Below are positions 12,677-12,712 of a stretch of 12,712 nucleotides of DNA, piece after piece. The position numbers and the translations under genes are program-made. Under the pieces are notes generated by a model that saw only the letters and a list, made by a program, of their open reading frames with translations, made no database searches and was not told the DNA's origin. The first letter of the stretch is position 1. The number at the start of each line of letters is the position of its first letter. Origin of the DNA: CAZGVV01 sp964529155 (lineage in GTDB: Bacteria > Pseudomonadota > Alphaproteobacteria > Rickettsiales > SXRF01); assembly GCA_964529155.1 (NCBI GenBank), contig CAZGVV010000061.1, forward strand, positions 1-12,712, in the 5' to 3' direction.

Positions 12677-12712
12677 AACTGACGCGCTTGGCGCTATAAG
12701 AGCCTGTGACGC

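Noticed and set aside
1..12712. CRISPR array, tRNA, rRNA, integrase or transposase genes
   Set aside because: I looked for regularly spaced repeats, tRNA-like folds and recombinase motifs and found none. The mobile nature of the insert rests only on repeats, composition and gene order.

Overview
The window looks like part of a draft or metagenome-derived chromosome of an alphaproteobacterium. Two runs of exactly ten Ns (8993-9002 and 12472-12481) are scaffold joins. Alphaproteobacterial origin is inferred from three things: a portal protein of the gene-transfer-agent (GTA)/HK97 type, a TerL of the kind common in that class, and CtrA-like TTAA-N7-TTAA boxes. No rRNA or tRNA is present, so the family cannot be fixed.

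Left flank (1-2477): after an AT-rich leader comes a gene of unknown function carrying an EYGEYPQ-type domain (385-1347). It is followed by two tandem Flp/type IVb pilins on the minus strand, each under 60 residues, with a strong terminator between them. Diacylglycerol kinase dgkA comes next, also on the minus strand.

Phage/GTA-like block (2520-9172): on the minus strand lie a two-gene unit with an ATGA overlap (142 and 185 aa, conserved-hypothetical type) and a 134-aa gene. Divergent from these, on the plus strand, are a 125-aa gene, the large terminase and two very small genes (69 and 54 aa). The 69-aa gene has CtrA-like boxes over its promoter. TerL and portal would normally be close neighbours. 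Here they are about 2.4 kb apart, separated by an AT-richer minus-strand gene of unknown function (424 aa) with near-identical short direct repeats on both sides, and by a 96-aa minus-strand gene. The portal frame stops at residue 179, four bases before the first scaffold gap, so the rest of the structural genes cannot be seen. After the gap comes only the tail of another gene and a very strong terminator.

Right flank (9266-12712): a 138-aa gene of unknown function is divergent from a fused cytochrome b561-YceI protein. The two are driven by back-to-back sigma70-like promoters, and the fusion gene appears to be leaderless. Convergent to the fusion gene is a YbaL/Kef-type cation:proton antiporter with a C-terminal RCK domain, split by the second gap. 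About 21 codons of it are probably missing.

The most interesting items are the interrupted TerL-portal module with its repeat-flanked unknown gene, the CtrA-like control region, and the single-chain b561-YceI protein, which is encoded in E. coli as two neighbouring genes (yceJ, yceI).
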